A DNA stretch of 64,000 bases from Oryzias latipes (lineage: Eukaryota; Chordata; Actinopteri; Beloniformes; Adrianichthyidae), in NCBI RefSeq assembly GCF_002234675.1, contig NC_019876.2, forward strand, positions 25,987,250 to 26,051,249. Reading direction: 5' to 3'. This document shows positions 24,201 through 35,742 of the stretch, piece by piece. A program made the translations under genes and the position numbers. The notes beneath the pieces are model-generated. The model was not told the DNA's origin. It ran no database searches and was given only the letters and a program-made list of their open reading frames with translations. Positions within the stretch are counted from its first letter, which is position 1. Each line of letters opens with the position of its first letter.

Positions 24201-24430
24201 GAGGGATAGTGGATATATTGGTAGAAGGATGTTGGAGATGGAGCTGCCTGGCAGGAGGGCAAGAGGACGGCCAAAGAGGAGATACATGGATGTCTTAACA
24301 GAGGACATGAAGTTGGCTAATGTTAGGGTAGAAGATGTTCTTGATAGAGTGAGGTGGAAAAGGATGATTCGCTGTGGCGACCCCTGATGGGAAAAGCCGA
24401 AAGAGAAAGAAAGAAGAAATACACAGATCT
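21254..24430 (+). mobile_element. Full-length RTE-clade LINE in lectin C exon
   Basis: The insertion is bounded by the 16-bp target duplication AGAAATACACAGATCT at 21238-21253 and 24415-24430, which is lectin coding sequence. The element starts with about 140 bp of 5' UTR, then one long ORF, and a very short 3' end with a GAAAGAAAGAAG tail. The single intact ORF and clean duplication mean a recent insertion. Only this one copy is in the window. Confidence 0.93.
21394..24387 (+). CDS. RTE LINE endonuclease and reverse transcriptase, 997 aa, intact
   Basis: One uninterrupted ORF. A basic N-terminus of about 60 residues leads into an APE-type endonuclease (about 62-300): N68 in GTLNVG, E95 in CVQETRW, D200 and N202 in GADFNGH, D267 in VDYIL, H294 in RQHRMVV, all expected catalytic positions. 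The reverse transcriptase (about 525-800) shows VGPDDVP, NYRGIKL, YGFMPRKSTTDA, D658 in FVDLEKAYDRV, LHQGSALSP and FADD at 747-750. The C-terminal part carries WFGHVQRR and RGRPKRR, typical of RTE proteins. The fused EN-RT polypeptide copies its RNA by target-primed reverse transcription. All key residues are present, so the protein may be functional. The ATG at 21394 is the first in frame; a later start cannot be ruled out. Confidence 0.93.
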   Translation: MRIIHNTLDIPDRSRPGLTTTATDAVNLQGVGGNLTTVGRRKRGGRRVRGQREKGKGRNIGLRIGTLNVGTMTGKGRELADMMERRKVDVLCVQETRWKGSKARSIGGGYKLFYHGVDRKRNGVGVILKGEFVNSVLEVKRVSDRMMSLKLEIEGVMVNVVSGYAPQVGCELEVKERFWSELDEVIQSFPRGERVLIGADFNGHVGEGNRGDEEVMGRFGVKERNLEGQMVVDFAKRMEMAVVNTYFQKREEHRVTYRSGGRSTQVDYILCRRGHLREVNDCKVVVGESVARQHRMVVCKMTLEVRKKKRGKTEKKTKWWKLQNEETCEEFRQKLRQVLGGQDELPEDWETTAEIIRETGRKVLGVSSGKRKDGKETWWWNEEVQECIQRKRLAKRKWDVERTEEGRQEYKEAQRRVKREVAKAKQKAYDELYDRLDTKEGEKDLYRLARQRDRGGKDVQQIKVIKDRDGKVLTTQESVQKRWKEYFEELMNEENDRERREEDVVVVEQEVAEIGKDEVRKALKRMKSGKAVGPDDVPVEVWKCLGETAVEFLTRLFNRILESEKMPEEWRRSVLVQIFKNKGDTQNCSNYRGIKLMSHTMKLWERVVEARLRKKVEICEQQYGFMPRKSTTDAIFALRMLMEKYREGQKELHCVFVDLEKAYDRVPREELWYCMRSSGVAEKYVRVVQDMYERSMTVVRCAVGQTEEFKVEVGLHQGSALSPFLFAMLMDRLTDEVRQESPWTMMFADDIVICSESREQVEEQLERWRFALERRGMKVSRSKTEYMCLNERDQGRSVRLQGAEVKKVQEFKYLGSTVQCDGECGKEVKRRVQAGWSGWSKVSGVLCDRRVPARLKGKVYKTVVRPALLYGLETVAVRQRQEAEMEVAEMKMLRFSLGVTRLDRIRNEYIRGTAHVACVSDKVREARLTWFGHVQRRDSGYIGRRMLEMELPGRRARGRPKRRYMDVLTEDMKLANVRVEDVLDRVRWKRMIRCGDP

Positions 24431-25067
24431 GGCCACCATTAAAAACTCTAAAGAAATGGACAAACCTATGAACACCGTTACTGGTTCCTATAGTAACTTT
24501 TGGATTGGTCTGTACAATCACATCAACTGGAGATGGTCTGATGGCTTCATAAGAGGTTTCACAAGAAATCCCTACTGGACGTCAGAAGATTTATTTCAGT
24601 CCCGTAGTGATCAGGGGCCTCATTTATAAACGCTGCGTACGCACAAAAGAAGGCGTACGCCACTCTCTACGCAATAATTGATATTTATAAAAAGCAAACT
24701 TGACGGGAAAATGTGCGGTCCTTCACGCTCTGACCCAGGCGTACACACAAAAACGGGTGAAATGAGAAACGGCGACACCGTCGGCAGATGGAAGAAACAC
24801 ATGAAAGTGAAAATGACAATACTGCCTCTCATAAAAAACATGAAAACTTCACAAAGCAAGTCTTACAATTAACAGCCTACATGAACACCCGTTTGATCGA
24901 TCAGCAGTGAAACAAACAAAAAATCAAACGAAAATTACAACAGAAATAAAAATGAACACATGTTTGCAAAAAGAAAAGTGAAATAATATAGTTAACAGAA
25001 CGAAATAATGTACAAAACTGATTTTCTCGTCAATGTGTCTGTCTGGCGGAGCTGATATAGGTGCAAT

Positions 25068-25099
<32 letters not shown>

Positions 25100-25148
25100 G
25101 ACAGACAGACAGGCAGGCAGGCAGGCAGGCAGGCAGACAGACAGATAG
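25068..25148 (+). repeat. AGAC/AGGC microsatellite
   Basis: A tetranucleotide tract of AGAC units changes to AGGC units at about 25110-25135 and back to AGAC. It lies inside the Harbinger element. Confidence 0.9.
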
Positions 25149-25378
25149 ATGTATTAATTGTCCACTGGGGAAAGTTGTTTTCATAGTAAAACATTTCTAC
25201 GGAATTATGGTATTCATGCATATGCGTATGTCTCAACCATTCATAAAGCAACAAGAAATCACATTTGCGCTGAACAATTTCCCATTTCCATGTCGATTAT
25301 TACCGACATCTGTAGCTTGTCAGACGCAATTAAATGGATGGAAATAAAATGCCCCATCACAATGCGTAATGACGCACA

Positions 25379-25535
25379 ATGGCTGATCTTGCGCTCTTAG
25401 AAGATGTGGCAAATGGAAGAATTCGGAGTGAACGCATTTAGACAGCAAGAAGACGTGCTGGCAAACGAGGACGAGTGGCTTATGAGCCGGTTCCGACTTC
25501 CTCGAGCCGTCCTGTTGGACCTCTGCGGGCTTTAG
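25379..25535 (+). pseudogene. Harbinger transposase N-terminal remnant
   Basis: Starts MADLALLEDVANGRIRSERI. After a one-base frame change it continues FRQQEDVLANEDEWLMSRF and LPRAVLLDLCGL, the standard start of fish HARBI1-like transposases. The catalytic DDE region is absent because the rest of the gene is deleted. Confidence 0.8.
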
Positions 25536-25647
25536 GGGGGGTGTCACCCGGTGCATCTGGCGCGTCTGTGTTCCCCCTGTGCCTAAATCACCACTCCACT
25601 TAAAAGGGATTCCCCAATTATTGCCGCCAGTCTCTCATCAAGACGGG

Positions 25648-25935
25648 TCAGCTCCGGTGTTCCCCCCCCCCCGTGGCAGAGACACTCTGGCGATGCAGCG
25701 CCAGACGTTTTTTTGCCTCAACTATAACGTCCGACCGTTTCTTTTTTATTTCGGCCACGGTCCGGGGATGTGAGGCTACAGCATTTACGGCGCCTGCCAC
25801 CGTCTGCCACTCACGTGCCTTTTTGGCATTAGTAATGCCCACACTGTGCCCTCCAAACAACACTTCTCTCTTCACATTGAGTGAAGTTCCGTTTTTTTGA
25901 TTTCCTCTCTGTGTTTGCCATGGTTTCGCAATCAA
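25648..25935 (-). CDS. Harbinger Myb/SANT-like DNA-binding protein, partial
   Basis: A 95-residue frame with VLFGGHSVGITNAKKAREWQ, VAGAVNAVASHPRTVAEIKK and AKKRLALHRQSVSATGGG. This pattern is typical of the Myb/SANT-like partner protein of Harbinger elements (NAIF1-related), which carries the transposase to the nucleus and DNA. The third conserved Trp is Arg here (KKKRSD instead of KKKWSD). The N-terminus differs from the usual and the C-terminal part is missing, so it is probably not functional. Confidence 0.7.
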   Translation of the reverse strand: MIAKPWQTQRGNQKNGTSLNVKREVLFGGHSVGITNAKKAREWQTVAGAVNAVASHPRTVAEIKKKRSDVIVEAKKRLALHRQSVSATGGGEHRS

Positions 25936-27079
25936 TGAATATTAACTTGTGGGCGTTTCACGGACTATTTATGGGCAACTATGGGCGTGTCATGAAGCCG
26001 CTAAAGCTGCGCTGCATTTAGAATTGATTGTGATTTATTAAGGGAATGATGCGTAGGATGTGCGTGCGCACAGTTTTATAAATCTGAATATTTCTGTGCG
26101 TACGCACGTCCTATGTTTCATCCTTGCGCCACTTCTGACGCAAATCCTACGCAAGGTTTTATAAATGAGGCCCCAGATCTGTATGGTCATAGACTGGTCT
26201 TCCTCCCCTACTAGCTTGTTCGAGTCAAGCTGCAGTTCATTGTTACCTTTTGTGTGCAACAATGGTAAGAACTTCACAAAAACATTTTCTTGGAAAATGT
26301 TAGAAATTTCGAATTTATGCTGTCTGTAATCCACAGGAACCCAGCAGAATCCTGAATATGTTTTTGTGAATGAAAGAATGAACTGGTCCAGCGCTCAGAG
26401 ATACTGCAGACAGAACTTCACAGACCTGGCCACAGTGAGGAACGACACAGACTGGAGCAACATTCAGAATGTGGTGTCTCCTCAACAGAGGTCATGGACC
26501 GGTTTCTATAGAGATTCAAACATTTCCTGGTCTGACGGGACCAACTTCTTTTTCTATCAAAAGCCGTTTTATTTTTATCTTTCGCCTGACGTAACCCGTG
26601 CCAGATGTGCTTTTCAACATGGGGAAATCACAGCTCACTGGCATTTTGATAATTGTGAAATTAAATTCCCTTTTATCTGCCATGATCTTCTTAAAGGTGA
26701 TTTCAGCATTACATCATTCAAAATGAGATAACCTTTATACCAATGTGTACGTCTCTCTTCTTGATGTATGTTTTCAGTGTTGTGACACTAACTTGTGTTT
26801 TCCTTCAGTAAGAAGAAATGTAAAGCTGAGACTGAAGCTGGAGAACTTGGACAATCTGAACGATCCTGCTGTTTTAGCAGAACTGCTGATGAAGGTATGT
26901 TTGGAATTTTGTAGTATCAACTCTCTAGTAAAAATAGTTAAGTTTCTTAAAAACATAATTATACTCAGCTTCAGGAGAAACTGGAGGAGAACGGAGTGAA
27001 TGGAGTGGAGGTGAAGAGAAAACAGCAGACTGATGGAAAAGTCTGCAAAAAGGAGGAGAAAAAGAAAACAGAGCTCTGA

Positions 27080-27806
27080 AAAATACTTACTTTTTACTAA
27101 ATGTGGAATAATTTGAAAAATTTCTGAATTTAATGTTTAAACTTGTAAAGAAATGTTTAAATGTGTTCTGAATGAGGTTTGTTGGATTATCTGCTGCATG
27201 TTTATATCATTTAAACTGCAGAGTAATATTTTCCTTGTGTGCAGAAAGTTATTTTCATTCAGATGTTTTCTTTATTTTTATGTTTTTATATACTGACCTT
27301 TATTCCCAGGATTAAAATCTAAAATTCTGAAAGTTCTGAATTTCTTTTTAAAAAGCTTCTCTGTTTAATTTTATTTAAAACGTTGATCTCAAAATGTGTT
27401 TATATCCTCTTTTTAATGTTGCAGAAAGCAATGGGTGCATTTTCTAGGACTTGCAGTCCTTCATGTTAGCAAATAAAAAGATACAGATGGAAGTAGAAGC
27501 CCCATGAGGCTTTCATGAGGTTTATGTATTTGTGCCAGAAAAATGAACGAACCACTCATGAAACCACACTGACAGCGCCATCTGGTGTTAGACTGGAGGT
27601 ATATCATCTGCTTCAACTGAATTGCTTGTCCTTTCAACACTTTCAACACCACTAAAGAAAACGTTAAACAACACAATGTGTGAAGGTTTATGTGAATAGT
27701 GCTTTCTTAACACTACAAAATATACATTACTGAAGAAAATAAATGCAAGGCAAAATACTAAAATGCTGACTTCAAACTCATGACCTTTGGATGTAAATGC
27801 CACTAA
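27080..27806. other. 3' flank of lectin C and unique spacer
   Basis: 27080-27415 aligns with the 3' flank of lectin A (2212-2550). 27416-27800 has no counterpart in copy 1, where it was deleted together with the MITE left end. No gene is recognised there. Confidence 0.5.
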
Positions 27807-28752
27807 GGCCGCCTTTACACTGCATGGTTCAAGTGACCCAATTCCGATTTTTTCCTCTCACGTGGCACAGATCGGATATGATCGGTGAACGTGTAAGCAG
27901 GACAAAAGCGCATGGATTCTGATTTTCTCGGATCGGATACAGGCCTCTCTCATATGTGTTCCCTTTCAGCCCCAGGCTTCAGACCGTAGTTGGAAACTGC
28001 TGTTATGTCCGGTCCGGTCCGGACGCAAACGGTAACTAATCATGCGGGACACCGTTGCTATGGACCAGGCTAGAAGCCGTTTATTTCTTTGGGGGGCGTG
28101 TATGATGGGGACCGTGTGTGTGTGTGAGCGCGCGCGCGTGCTTGCGTGTGTGTCTGTGTGTAAGGAGAGAGGGGGGGGGGGTGTGAGCGCGGAGCGGGGG
28201 AGTGTCAGAGAACCCTAAATTAAAAATAAGGTGTCTCCCCTAAAAGTTTTGGAGTCTTTCTTAACCCACTCTGGAGGCTGAGGGTTCAGAACGGAAAAGT
28301 GAACCCCGAGGAAATCTCCCGTGTGTTTCTGACTACGGTCGGAAAAGTGAAGTCATCGCGGAGGAAAGGTTCAACACTTGGATCAGACTGTTAGTACAGC
28401 ACGTCTGCAAACACTTCCTCATTCAAAACTCAGAGAGAGCCGAGCAGCCCCCCTTCTTTACCTCTCCCGCGCATCCCCTCAGGAGCGCCCAAGGCAACGC
28501 CTCCTTCCGTCGCCGCCTTGCCTCCATGGCAACCGCAATCACACAAAAGTCCGAAAGAGGTCCGCGAAAGGCAGAAATGCTGCTACGTAGTCCTCAGAAC
28601 ATCTACGTTTGATAGTTTCAGCATTGTATAGTGTAAATGCAAAAATCAGATACGGGTCACTTTTAAAAGATGATGTAAGCGGGTCGTCAAAAAAATCGGA
28701 TATAGTCAGAAAATCGGATATGAGCATCAAGACCTGCAGTGTAAAGGCGGCC
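27807..28752. mobile_element. Harbinger-type MITE, complete copy
   Basis: The element is flanked by TAA at 27804-27806 and 28753-28755. Both ends carry GGCCGCCTTTACACTGCA as inverted termini. TWA targets and GG-starting termini fit PIF/Harbinger. The interior is CpG-rich with a TG/CG tract near 28118-28145 and has no transposase. An about 190-bp internal stretch present in the copy 1 relative (about 2565-2755) is absent here. Confidence 0.8.
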
Positions 28753-29209
28753 TAAGTTAATCATTGAGCTATCAGTAATGTGACTTGGTGTATCAGGAGA
28801 ACGACTGGGGGAGCTCTTTGGGGTAAAATATTCAAGACTGTTGAAAACTTGAGCCATATTGTTGGTTTTTTTTGTAATATTTTGATTTAAAAAAATGAAG
28901 AGTTTTACACAGGAAATGCTAGGGTTCACATATGTCTATCAAGCGCACATTAACATTCAAGTCTGTGCAGTGAAATCAAAATCAACGTATGTCCTAGAAT
29001 GCATCCTTGGGGAACTCCAAAATTCAGTACATTTCTTTCAGAGTAAAATCCATTTGGTGACACAAATTGAGTCCTAATAATTATGTAATTGCACGTCCAT
29101 TTCAACAGTATACATACATAATAATATGCAGTTTAACACAGTTTTTTAATTTTTGGATTGAATTCATGTGCATTTTGAATAATTGTCTGTTTTCATTTCA
29201 CCAATAAAG

Positions 29210-29290
29210 AAGCGTGTGGTTAAGCTGACACTCAAGGCAGATCCTGGAATACTGAACATCTCTGGTGTGAAAGAAAAGCTTCTGAAAGAG
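29210..29290 (+). pseudogene. Orphan lectin tail exon, copy 2
   Basis: Copy of the orphan exon at 5111-5191, identical over its coding stretch, followed by the same GT donor. It was carried along by the unit duplication. It has no neighbouring lectin exons. Confidence 0.75.
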
Positions 29291-29786
29291 GTACTTTGAG
29301 ATAGAGGTAAGATCTTAAGCCCGAGCCCGAGTCAGAACCCGACCCGGCCCTGAAATTCGGGGCGGGTCGAGAATAAAATGACAATCAAATACGGTCGGGT
29401 CGGGCTGGGCTTCTCTCTCGCTGACTTTTTTTAAATAAATATATGTTTATAAAAATGTATACCAAAATGATGTGTGGATACATTTGCATGTTATTTTAAG
29501 TTACTCAGAGGAACCACCAGAGAAATGCAAATCTAGACTGTGTTTTTCTAACATTTGTTTCCCGAAAGTTCTTTACTGAACATTTGAATGTCAAACATGT
29601 TTACAGCACAAACACAAATGTTTGACACAAACTTTTTATAGTAGCAAGGAAACCAAACCGCTGCTGACTTAAGGGAGCTCTGACCTTGTTTAGTGAACTC
29701 ATTGGTTAACCTTCTATACAGACAATACATTTATTCATCTTTGGTGAATTTCAATCTGATGCTTAAATCTATGAAAGTAAAAGATC

Positions 29787-30268
29787 TGTCATGTCGCCTC
29801 TGTCAGACTCCTCCCCCTCCAGCTCTGCTCTGCTCCTGATTTCCACCAGCTGTCGTCACTCAGCTCATGACTCTCTCCTGCTCAAAAGGAGACCCAGCTC
29901 CAGTATTCAACGTCAGTTCATTGCTCCTTATGGTGACTATGCCTAGTCTAGTTATGCTCTGGTTTACGCTGGTGCCATTGCTCTCGAACTAATCATATCC
30001 TCCTGCCTCAGGAAACCACTTCACAAGTGACGCCAGTGTGGACTCTCTTCCAAGCTGTTTCAGTGAGCCTGAAGACTTCCCGGCCTACTCTAACCACGTT
30101 AGCACCTCCAGCCACGCCACGCCACAAGCCACTTTCAAGCCCGGACTACGTCAAACCAAAGCCACAGCCTTCCACGGAGAAACAAATAAATTCTTTCTTA
30201 CCTGCCACTTACCTGTCTTTACTCTGCGTTCCAGCATCTGGGTTCGCCTCGCCTAGAAAATCATGACA
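29787..30268 (+). mobile_element. Solo LTR fossil, copy 2
   Basis: Duplicate of the solo LTR at 5688-6169, with the same TGTCATG and CATGACA ends and the same AGATC flanks. It was carried by the segmental duplication and is not an independent insertion. Confidence 0.75.
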
Positions 30269-33200
30269 AGATCCACAAATAAAAAATTAGCCCACAGTTG
30301 TGTCAGATTACCCAGCTTCTAGAATATTTGCTGCATTTTTATTACCCTAATAAAACCAAACATGGATGTTAAATATAAATGCGGAATGGATCTGTAAATA
30401 AAAATAAATGTGGAATCTAAATCTATTTTTTAATCTTTTTCATTTGTAACATGTTTTTATGTGCTTTTTATGAATGTCAGCAGATGGCCATTTTTAAATT
30501 TCCTCAGGGATTATTAAAGACTATTCTATTCTAATGTATTCTATTTCATTTTCAAATATCAACCTAAATGTTAAAAATGATAAATCTTGAAAATGTTGGC
30601 TCAGACAATCAAAAAGGTTTAACATGTCAGCTACACTCACACTGCTGTTCCATGACACTCAACAGTAGATCCTGGCTGGTTCTGTTCAGAACGATAAAAG
30701 ATCCATAATGCTGCACTGCAAGGTGTCCATCCATCCATTCTCTGGGGTATGCTCTTTCTCTCTGGGCCACAGGGCTGCTGGGGTCTATCCAGGCCAAAGC
30801 AGTTGTCCTGTTCTATACCTGCTGATTAGACTTTTTCTTTTTCCTGCTCCCTGTAACCAAACCTCATCAGCCTCACTTGTTAACCACCTCATACTGCTGC
30901 TTTTTTTCCTCCAGCTCCAGTTCCTTTGCTCTGCTTCAGAGGTTGCTGCAGTGTGGAGGTTGCCACCATGTTGGATTACAGTGAGGTGATATTCTCCTTC
31001 TGAGTTTTTCCACGATCTGGATCATTGGATGATTTTGAGCGTTTTGAGTTGTTTTTGAGGAGTTTTGGAATGATCAAACTGCTCACATCAGGGCGGAGGG
31101 AACAGGATCCTGTCATGTGGATTATGTTGGATTTCTGTTTGATTTCATGTTAGATGGAGACCCAGGAGGAGGAAGGATTTAAAAAAACCTGCAGAATGAT
31201 ATGATTTAATAAACAAAACCAGAAGATAGAACAGAAGACGAGGAGAACAATGGAGACCATGCTTGAAATACTAAATGAAATGATTGCTGACAGTTATGAC
31301 CATCATCAGGTGAACCCAGGTGGCATCCAGGAGAGGACACAGCAAACCTGCACAGATGTAGTCTCTAGTTTTACCTGGGTCTCTACCAGGGTTTCTCCAG
31401 GGGGGAGCTTTCCCGAAACACCTCCCCAGGAAGGCGCCCCTAAGTCCCTGTAGTTCACATCATGTCTGAGAGTAATTTTACTTATTTATTAAAGGTTTTT
31501 TTTAATGTACATGTTAAACATTTTCATTTTAAATACATTAGCATAATAGTTTCAGTTTCTATGTTGCTTGTAGGAACAAAAATACATCCGTATTTTCTAG
31601 AGCGAGCTATTTTGTCGGCCAGACGACGATGACAAGACGCATTTTACAAGCTGCCATTAGTCTAGTATCACCATTACATTCAACTCTCATAAACTTATTT
31701 ATTACATCAGTGTGTGACTGTAGCACACTTTAGGACTTTGAGGAAGCAACTTATTGACTTATTACACGTATTACCGGTGCCTAAAACCGCCACCACTGCC
31801 CGGCCCCCCTGACATCACAGGGTATTTAATTCATGAACTCGCAGAGGCTATGGTGGTTTCAAAAGGTGCAGGTGATGAAATGTTATTTTTAAAGATACTT
31901 CTGGAAAATATGCAAATCAGCGCCATGTTTTTGCAATTCTATTTCCTTAAAGTTGTTTGGTTCCACTCAGGCATTGCTGTAGATGGTAAAATGCTGCTGA
32001 TGTTACTGACCTGATATGGCTGTTAAAGTTCAGGTCAGAGTTCATGATTACCCATAGGTTTCTGACTTGATTTGAGGCTTTTAGAGACAGAGAGTGAAGG
32101 TAACTGCTGACACGTTCTCTCTGTTTCTGTGGACCAAAGATGACAACTTCAGTCTTGTCTGAATTTAGCTGGAGAAAGTTGTTTTGCATCCAAGCACTGA
32201 TCTGTTGGATGCAACAACTGAGTGAATCCACTGGCCCATATTCACCTGCTGTCAGTGACACATAGATCTGAGTATCGTCTGCATAGTTGTGATAGGATAT
32301 GTTATTACTGCGTATTAACTGACCTAGTGGCAGCATGTAGAGGTTGAACCAAAGGGGTCCCAGGATTTATCCCTGGGGCACACCACAGTTCAAGGCCATG
32401 TAGTCTGAGACACAACCCCCAATTTCAATAACATATTTCCTGTCTTCTAGTTAGGACTTCAACCAACCAACTAAGAGCAGAGCCAGAAAAACCAACACAG
32501 TCTTGGAGTCTGTGTAAAAGGATCCCATGATCAACTGTGTCAAAAGCAGTCCTCAGGTCTAGCAGGATTAAGACTGGCAGCGTCAGTGCTTAGGCGGATG
32601 TCGTTAGTTACCTCGATAAGAGCAGTTTCTGTCCAATGATGGGGTCTAAAGCCGGACTGGAAAACATCTAATTAATTATTTAGGATGATAAAGTCAGTGA
32701 GCTGTTGGTAAACAACTTTTTCAAGGACTTTTCCTAAAAATGGCAAGCTTGAGATGGGTCTGTAATTGTTCGATACTGTGACATCAAGATTGTTCTTCTT
32801 CAGGAGAGGTTTAATGACTGCAGTTTTTAAGGCTTCAGGAAATGTTCCAGTTTGAAACGATATGTTAACTATTTGAGTAATTGGTGCAGACAAAATGTTC
32901 AGTATAGACTTTAGAAATCCAGTGGGTAACACATCAAGGCGGCATGTAGACGAACTAAGACAGGTGATGATCTTTTGGACAATTTTGTCAGTTACAGGTA
33001 CAAAGTGAGTCAGCTTAGAGTGACTAGGTGGCTGTTGGGTAGTTATTTGGTAGTTTATGGCGTTTTTAATGCCCTGAAACTAGTCATTGAAAATACAGCA
33101 AACTTATTACATTTAGATGTCCAAACCAGTTCCAATGGCAGCTGAGCTGGATGGTTTTTTTAATTTGTTTACTATTGCAAACAAGACACGGGAGTTGCTG

Positions 33201-33846
33201 CTGCAACTTCCAATGATGTCAGAAAAGTATCTTCCCTTGTTCTGCATAAGGTTTGGTTGTAGGTGTACAACTACCCCTTATACATTTCATGATGAACCTG
33301 GAATTTTGACTTGCGCCACTCCCGCTCAGCTCTGCGATACAGCCTTTTCTGTGCCCTCCCCAAATCATCGTTTATCCAGGGAGCTTTCTGTCTACTTTTT
33401 CTGATTTTCATCTCCATAGGGGCAATGGCATCCAGAACATTCAAAATGCCAGAAGTAACAGAGTTCACTAATTCATCAACATTAGCACCAGAGGCATTTT
33501 TAAAGTTGATCATTTCTGCAAACTGTGCCCTAGTGTTGTCATTTATGTTTCTCTTTCAGACAACTGCAGGACCAGGAGGTGGTCTGTGAGCAACAGACAC
33601 GTTAAAGAACACACAGAAATGATCAGACATGGCGACATTAACCACACTGACATTGGAAATGATAACCCCCCCTTGTAATGAGCAGGTCCAGGGTGTGTGT
33701 CCTCTGCTATGGGTGGTACTACTCACATGTATAATAAGACCAAAGGTTTCAAGGACAGCCTTGAGCCTTTTTTACATTTCTGTCATTGACACTATCCATA
33801 TCAACATTAAAATCACCTGTAATCATTAAACCCTCAAAGTCTGAGC

Positions 33847-35742
33847 TACGGTGGCCGACAGGGCTCACACTACATACAAATGGAAAAACGCAACGGCATT
33901 ACCCGAAGCGCGACGAAATTACCCGAAGCACAACGGCATTAAGAGACAGCGCAACGGCATTACCCGAAGCGTGACGAAATTACCCGCAGCACGACGACAT
34001 AACCGCAGCATTAGCATTAAGCTCAGCACAACGGAAATGAGGACTTTTTTTCCTACCAAAAAAAAAAAAATCAGTTTCAAATTATTCAGCGCCCTTGGGA
34101 GCTACGTGATATTTGGACAAGATTAGGGTGTTTTCTTACTAGATTTCTTACAAATATACGTTTGTCTAAAAAATAAATTTACTCAGCTCTCCACAGTGAC
34201 ATCTGTATCTAACGCTCTTTGTCTTTTTTTTTAATTAAGACTTTTAAGTCGTAAATTTACTAGGAAAAAACTCGTAAATTTGCAACTTTTTATCTCGTGA
34301 ATTTACGATTTAAAATCTCGTACAGTTACAAGAAAAAAGTAATCGATTATGTGGAGCCTTTTCTGAGGTTTTTTTTTCCAGATAGGTTTAAAAAAAACAA
34401 TGAGATTCTGAACCTTTTGGCGACTCAGAATCAGATAATTTTCAGTGTAAACCGGTTTTCCGGGGTTCGGTGTCAGTAAAGCGGAGTTTCATATATAAAA
34501 TAAGGAGCTCAGAGACACATTTGGGTGTAGAGGACTGCTGCAGCCTTTATTCTCCTTTTCATTCACATATCCTGAAGTTCATCTGTCACCTTACGACATG
34601 AACCTGTCATCCGAACACCAATGCAGAAGTAAACAGTGTTACATACGCCCCCTCCTCCAGATGAAACGTCCCGTTATAACATATAACAATAAAGATGAAT
34701 GAAAATAGTCTGTTATATTAGCATTAGAACGTTGAAAATGCCAGAAAGTGCTCCTCCTCAGACAGAAGTGTCAGACAGACGTAGAGATCTGGTCTTTAAT
34801 GGAGGAAGAAAGGATTCAGGTGGACAGCTGCAGGGATACTCTTGAACCTTTGCTGCGCGATGACTTCTCTTTTTTTCTTTCTGACCGTGGTCGAAAACGC
34901 AGGGGAGATTTTCTCCAGGGCCGAAGGCGGATCCTCGTTTGGGGTTCACTTTCCCGTTCGGATCCTCAGCCTCCAGAGCGAGTTAATAAGACAAAATACT
35001 TCTTCTGGGGAGGGACACCATCTTTTTATTAAGGTTCTCAGTCCTCGATCACACAATATAGACGCAAACTCTCCCGCTCCGCGCTCTCACCCCCTCTCTT
35101 TCGCCCGTGCTCTCACACATGCACGCGGGGTCTCCAACACGCACACACACACATACACACACACAGCGCGCGCACACTCCATAACTGTCGCTGTCGGCTT
35201 CATCGCCTGCAGAGATCCTGCAAACCACCAATCAAAAAATAAACATTAATAAATCATAAATCAAGCAAATAAACTTCCAGACATTTGGAACGTTATCAAT
35301 AAACATTCAGCTCACCTGTTCAACTAAGTTTAGTCGGTCTGCTCTGCTGCTTTGCAGCGTTCACTTGTTGCTGCTGCTGCCCTGTATGCTCACTTCCACT
35401 TTAATCTCGTAAAAATACAATTTTTTTCCTAGTAAATTTACGGTTTAAAATTTCATAATTTTACTTTTTTTGGTGGCCCTGAAATTCTGTCGTACCGAAT
35501 AGTTTGAATCTAACAGGCTTTTATTTTTTTCCCGGAAAAAAAAAGTCCTCATTTCCGTTGTGCTGAGCTTAATGCTAATGCTGCGGTTATGTCGTCGTGC
35601 TGCGGGTAATTTCGTCACGCTTCGGGTAATGCCGTTGCGCTGTCTCTTAATGCCGTTGTGCTTCGGGTAATTTCGTCGCGCTTCGGGTAATGCCGTTGCG
35701 TTTTTCCATTTGTATGTAGTGTGAGCCCTGTCGGCCACCGTA
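33847..35742. mobile_element. 1.9 kb DNA element with 205-bp TIRs (copy 2)
   Basis: Duplicate of 9748-11644 with the same CTGAGC flanks and perfect-looking arms. It differs by only a handful of bases from copy 1. Shared position inside L2 shows one insertion before duplication or conversion. Confidence 0.75.

Larger units (their letters stand above)
24615..26173. mobile_element. Internally deleted PIF/Harbinger element in lectin C exon
   Basis: A 1559-bp element has GGGCCTCATTTATAAA termini in inverted orientation and a CAG target duplication (24612-24614 and 26174-26176). Removing it restores GATCAGATCTGTATGG as in lectin A. The 3-bp CWG target fits Harbinger. It keeps pieces of both Harbinger genes: a HARBI-like transposase start on the + strand and a Myb/SANT-like gene on the - strand. 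An AGAC/AGGC microsatellite lies at 25068-25148. Internal deletion makes it non-autonomous. Confidence 0.88.
21238..27079 (+). pseudogene. Lectin C: A-type lectin pseudogene split by two transposons
   Basis: Sister of lectin A. What remains of CTLD1 is 21238-21253, then 24431-24614 and 26174-26264. An RTE LINE separates the first two pieces and a Harbinger element the last two. The start of this exon and its splice acceptor are also deleted: intron sequence at about 21231 runs straight into RQKYTDL codons. No signal-peptide exon is visible upstream. The CTLD2 exon 26337-26696 is open and complete (WSSAQRYC, WTGFYRDSN, WSDG, WHFDNC, PFIC), with SPD where the EPN/QPD triplet would be. The tail exons 26809-26894 and 26969-27079 are also open, with stop TGA 27077-27079. 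Splice sites for the last three exons are canonical. It cannot make the full lectin; a partial transcript is conceivable. Confidence 0.88.

Noticed and set aside
21309-24521. Several - strand frames opposite the long ORF
   Set aside because: They are shadows of the RTE LINE ORF, which has full EN and RT motifs.
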